From Promethearchaeota archaeon (GTDB lineage: Archaea; Asgardarchaeota; Lokiarchaeia; Sigyniarchaeales; SOKP01): 6,905 bases of DNA. The stretch lies in NCBI GenBank assembly GCA_019057355.1, contig DXJM01000389.1:1-6905 (forward strand). Reading direction: 5' to 3'. The position numbers and the translations under genes are program-made. Shown here piece by piece: positions 5,746 to 6,905 of the stretch (positions are counted from its first letter, which is position 1; every line of letters starts with the position of its first letter). Below the pieces are notes generated by a model that saw only the letters and a list, made by a program, of their open reading frames with translations, ran no database searches and was not told the origin of the DNA.

Positions 5746-5835
5746 ATGTCTGGTTTGGGTTATTCCATACTATCTTTTACACGCTCTAAGGATTATCTCT
5801 CATTCAATAGACCTAAATTTGAATTCGGAGAATAA
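5746..5835 (+). CDS. candidate small ORF (29 codons) with strong Shine-Dalgarno
   Basis: An ATG at 5746 opens a 29-residue frame starting MSGLGYSILSFTR and ending KFEFGE before TAA. GAGGAGATAA at 5731-5740 is the clearest Shine-Dalgarno sequence in the window and lies at workable spacing. A TATA box at 5677-5689 could drive it. The peptide is mixed hydrophobic and basic, with no membrane segment, cysteine motif or recognised family. It lies between two outward-facing minus-strand genes in an otherwise gene-free 225 bases. It may be a real microprotein, a leader peptide, or a chance frame. Confidence 0.35.
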   Translation: MSGLGYSILSFTRSKDYLSFNRPKFEFGE

Positions 5836-5849
5836 TACGTACAAAGTGA

Positions 5850-5870
5850 TGTTATTTTTTAATTATAACA
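5850..5870. terminator. inverted repeat after the phoU stop
   Basis: TGTTAT and ATAACA are separated by nine mostly A/T bases, three bases past the phoU stop (TAG followed by a second TAG). On the plus strand the loop carries a T run, so it could end the small ORF transcript. The stem is weak. Confidence 0.25.
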
Positions 5871-5873
5871 CTA

Positions 5874-6872
5874 CTAGCTAACTAAAAAATTTATTATGAG
5901 TTCAGATATATCCGCCGAATATTCACCCGCCCTTCTAATACTTTCAATGATATAAATCAACGCAATTGACTGTTCAATATCGTTATTATTTAAATTATAG
6001 CTAATTCTTTCGCAAGCTACTTTTAAACTGTTTGTAAGTTCAATATTTCCATTAGCTTTATCAATATTCTTTTGCAACCAAGCATCTAAGCTATTTAATA
6101 ACATGCTCATCGAGATTTCAGCCGCATTCTCAATATCATTTATTGTTTGCTCATCAATAAAGCGATTATCAATTAATAAAATATTTTTTGCAATGTTAAC
6201 TGCATGATCTCCAATGCGTTCTAATAAACGACTTATTAGGTGAAAAAAATGAGCTTCTTCAAGAGTAACCCCCATTTTCTGTGCCAAGACGATATCCTTC
6301 AATACAATATTTGATTGCCTCCCAATTAACCAGTGCAAACGATCAATATCATTGTCTCGTTCAATTACGTCTCTTGCTAATTCCTCATTATTTGTTTTTA
6401 AAGCCTTAATTGCATCTCTGTGCATGTTTTCAGATAAAATATACATCCTTCGCATTGTTATTTCGAAAGGCATTTCTTTGGGATTGAGTAAATCCTTCAG
6501 AATAAGTTGATTATTAGTTTCATCAACGATTTCAGGACCTATCACGATTTTTGTGAAATTAGCAACCGTATCTCTAATTAATGAATCAATTTTTCTGCTG
6601 CTTGAGATAATTATTTCAGAATACCCCATAATATACGTTCCTATTAAAAGTCTAAATAAGAACTCCGAATCTTTTATCTCATCGATGTCTATTCTCTTTT
6701 TTTTTAGCTCTTCCCGGGATTCAATTTTTGGAGTGATCAATAAATTTCCATCTGATTGCGTTAATATTCCCAATAAATCATTTTTTTGCACCCCGTGGCT
6801 CCTTATCCATTCTTTTGGGAGACTTATGATGAACGAGGATCCCCCTGTTTGTTGCACTTTTCTTGTTTCCAT
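5874..6872 (-). CDS. phoU: AbrB-PhoU phosphate-type regulator
   Basis: A 332-residue cytoplasmic regulator of the archaeal PhoU family. The N-terminal 1-48 is an AbrB/SpoVT-like swapped-hairpin DNA-binding domain: RKVQQTGGSSFIISLPKEW, HGVQKNDLLGI and a closing NLLITP strand. After a linker, two PhoU helical repeats follow. The first has MHRDAIKAL (150-158), ERDNDIDRLHW (171-181) and the metal-site motif LLERIGDHAVNIAKN (216-230). The second has a diverged equivalent, SIRRAGEYSADISEL (311-325). PhoU proteins commonly restrain phosphate uptake by Pst transporters, and the fused DNA-binding domain suggests direct transcriptional control. No transporter gene is visible nearby. The ATG start has AAGGAAGT eight bases upstream. 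A TATA-like GATATAATAA lies only about 16 bases away, so the true promoter probably extends past the window edge. Gene order gives no link to the translation operon. Confidence 0.92.
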   Translation of the reverse strand: METRKVQQTGGSSFIISLPKEWIRSHGVQKNDLLGILTQSDGNLLITPKIESREELKKKRIDIDEIKDSEFLFRLLIGTYIMGYSEIIISSSRKIDSLIRDTVANFTKIVIGPEIVDETNNQLILKDLLNPKEMPFEITMRRMYILSENMHRDAIKALKTNNEELARDVIERDNDIDRLHWLIGRQSNIVLKDIVLAQKMGVTLEEAHFFHLISRLLERIGDHAVNIAKNILLIDNRFIDEQTINDIENAAEISMSMLLNSLDAWLQKNIDKANGNIELTNSLKVACERISYNLNNNDIEQSIALIYIIESIRRAGEYSADISELIINFLVS

Positions 6873-6905
6873 GTTTATGAACTTCCTTATTATATCATAA
6901 TCAAA

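Noticed and set aside
6553..6900. 115-codon plus-strand frame opposite phoU
   Set aside because: It is antisense to the conserved AbrB and PhoU region and shows no independent coding evidence.

Overview
The window comes from an archaeon with an AT-rich genome (coding DNA roughly 30% GC by eye). The archaeal assignment rests on several families found only in archaea, or shared only by archaea and eukaryotes: a short aIF2-beta, NMD3, a RIO1-type kinase, a Dim2/Pno1-like KH protein, DUF424, an RPA32-like OB-fold protein, and a PhoU protein with an AbrB-like N-terminus. Promoters also look archaeal, with TATA boxes about 25-35 bp from start codons and short or absent leaders. The exact lineage cannot be read from the sequence. 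Low GC plus an OB + winged-helix RPA32-like protein would suit an Asgard archaeon, but that is inference.

Layout. Positions 1 to about 100 are distinctly richer in GC (about 55% over the first 60 bases) and contain a protein-like open frame on the minus strand that enters from the window edge; this may be a foreign or chimeric piece. Next is ftsZ on the plus strand (149-1246), an FtsZ1-type cell-division GTPase. The 418-base gap after it holds two overlapping short plus-strand frames that read best as one roughly 100-residue gene broken by a single-base frameshift in a T run. It ends at a hairpin shared with the convergent gene. Everything from 1665 onward is on the minus strand, apart from a candidate 29-codon plus-strand ORF.

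The centre is a translation and ribosome-biogenesis operon read right to left: aIF2-beta (4831-4415), DUF424 (4391-4095), NMD3 (4092-3166), RIO1 kinase (3165-2296) and Dim2-like KH protein (2225-1665). Gaps are 23, 2, 0 and 70 bases. aIF2-beta belongs to the factor that delivers initiator tRNA, NMD3 acts on the large subunit, and RIO1 and Dim2 act in late small-subunit maturation, so the operon couples ribosome assembly to initiation. DUF424 sits inside it with no assigned role. aIF1A, commonly next to RIO1 and the KH gene in archaea, is absent here.

To the right is an OB-fold/winged-helix protein resembling RPA32 (5648-4923) with its own TATA box. That TATA sequence reads equally well in the plus direction, toward the 29-codon ORF (5746-5835), which has a strong Shine-Dalgarno sequence. 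Last is a full-length AbrB-PhoU phosphate regulator (6872-5874) whose promoter lies partly beyond the window.
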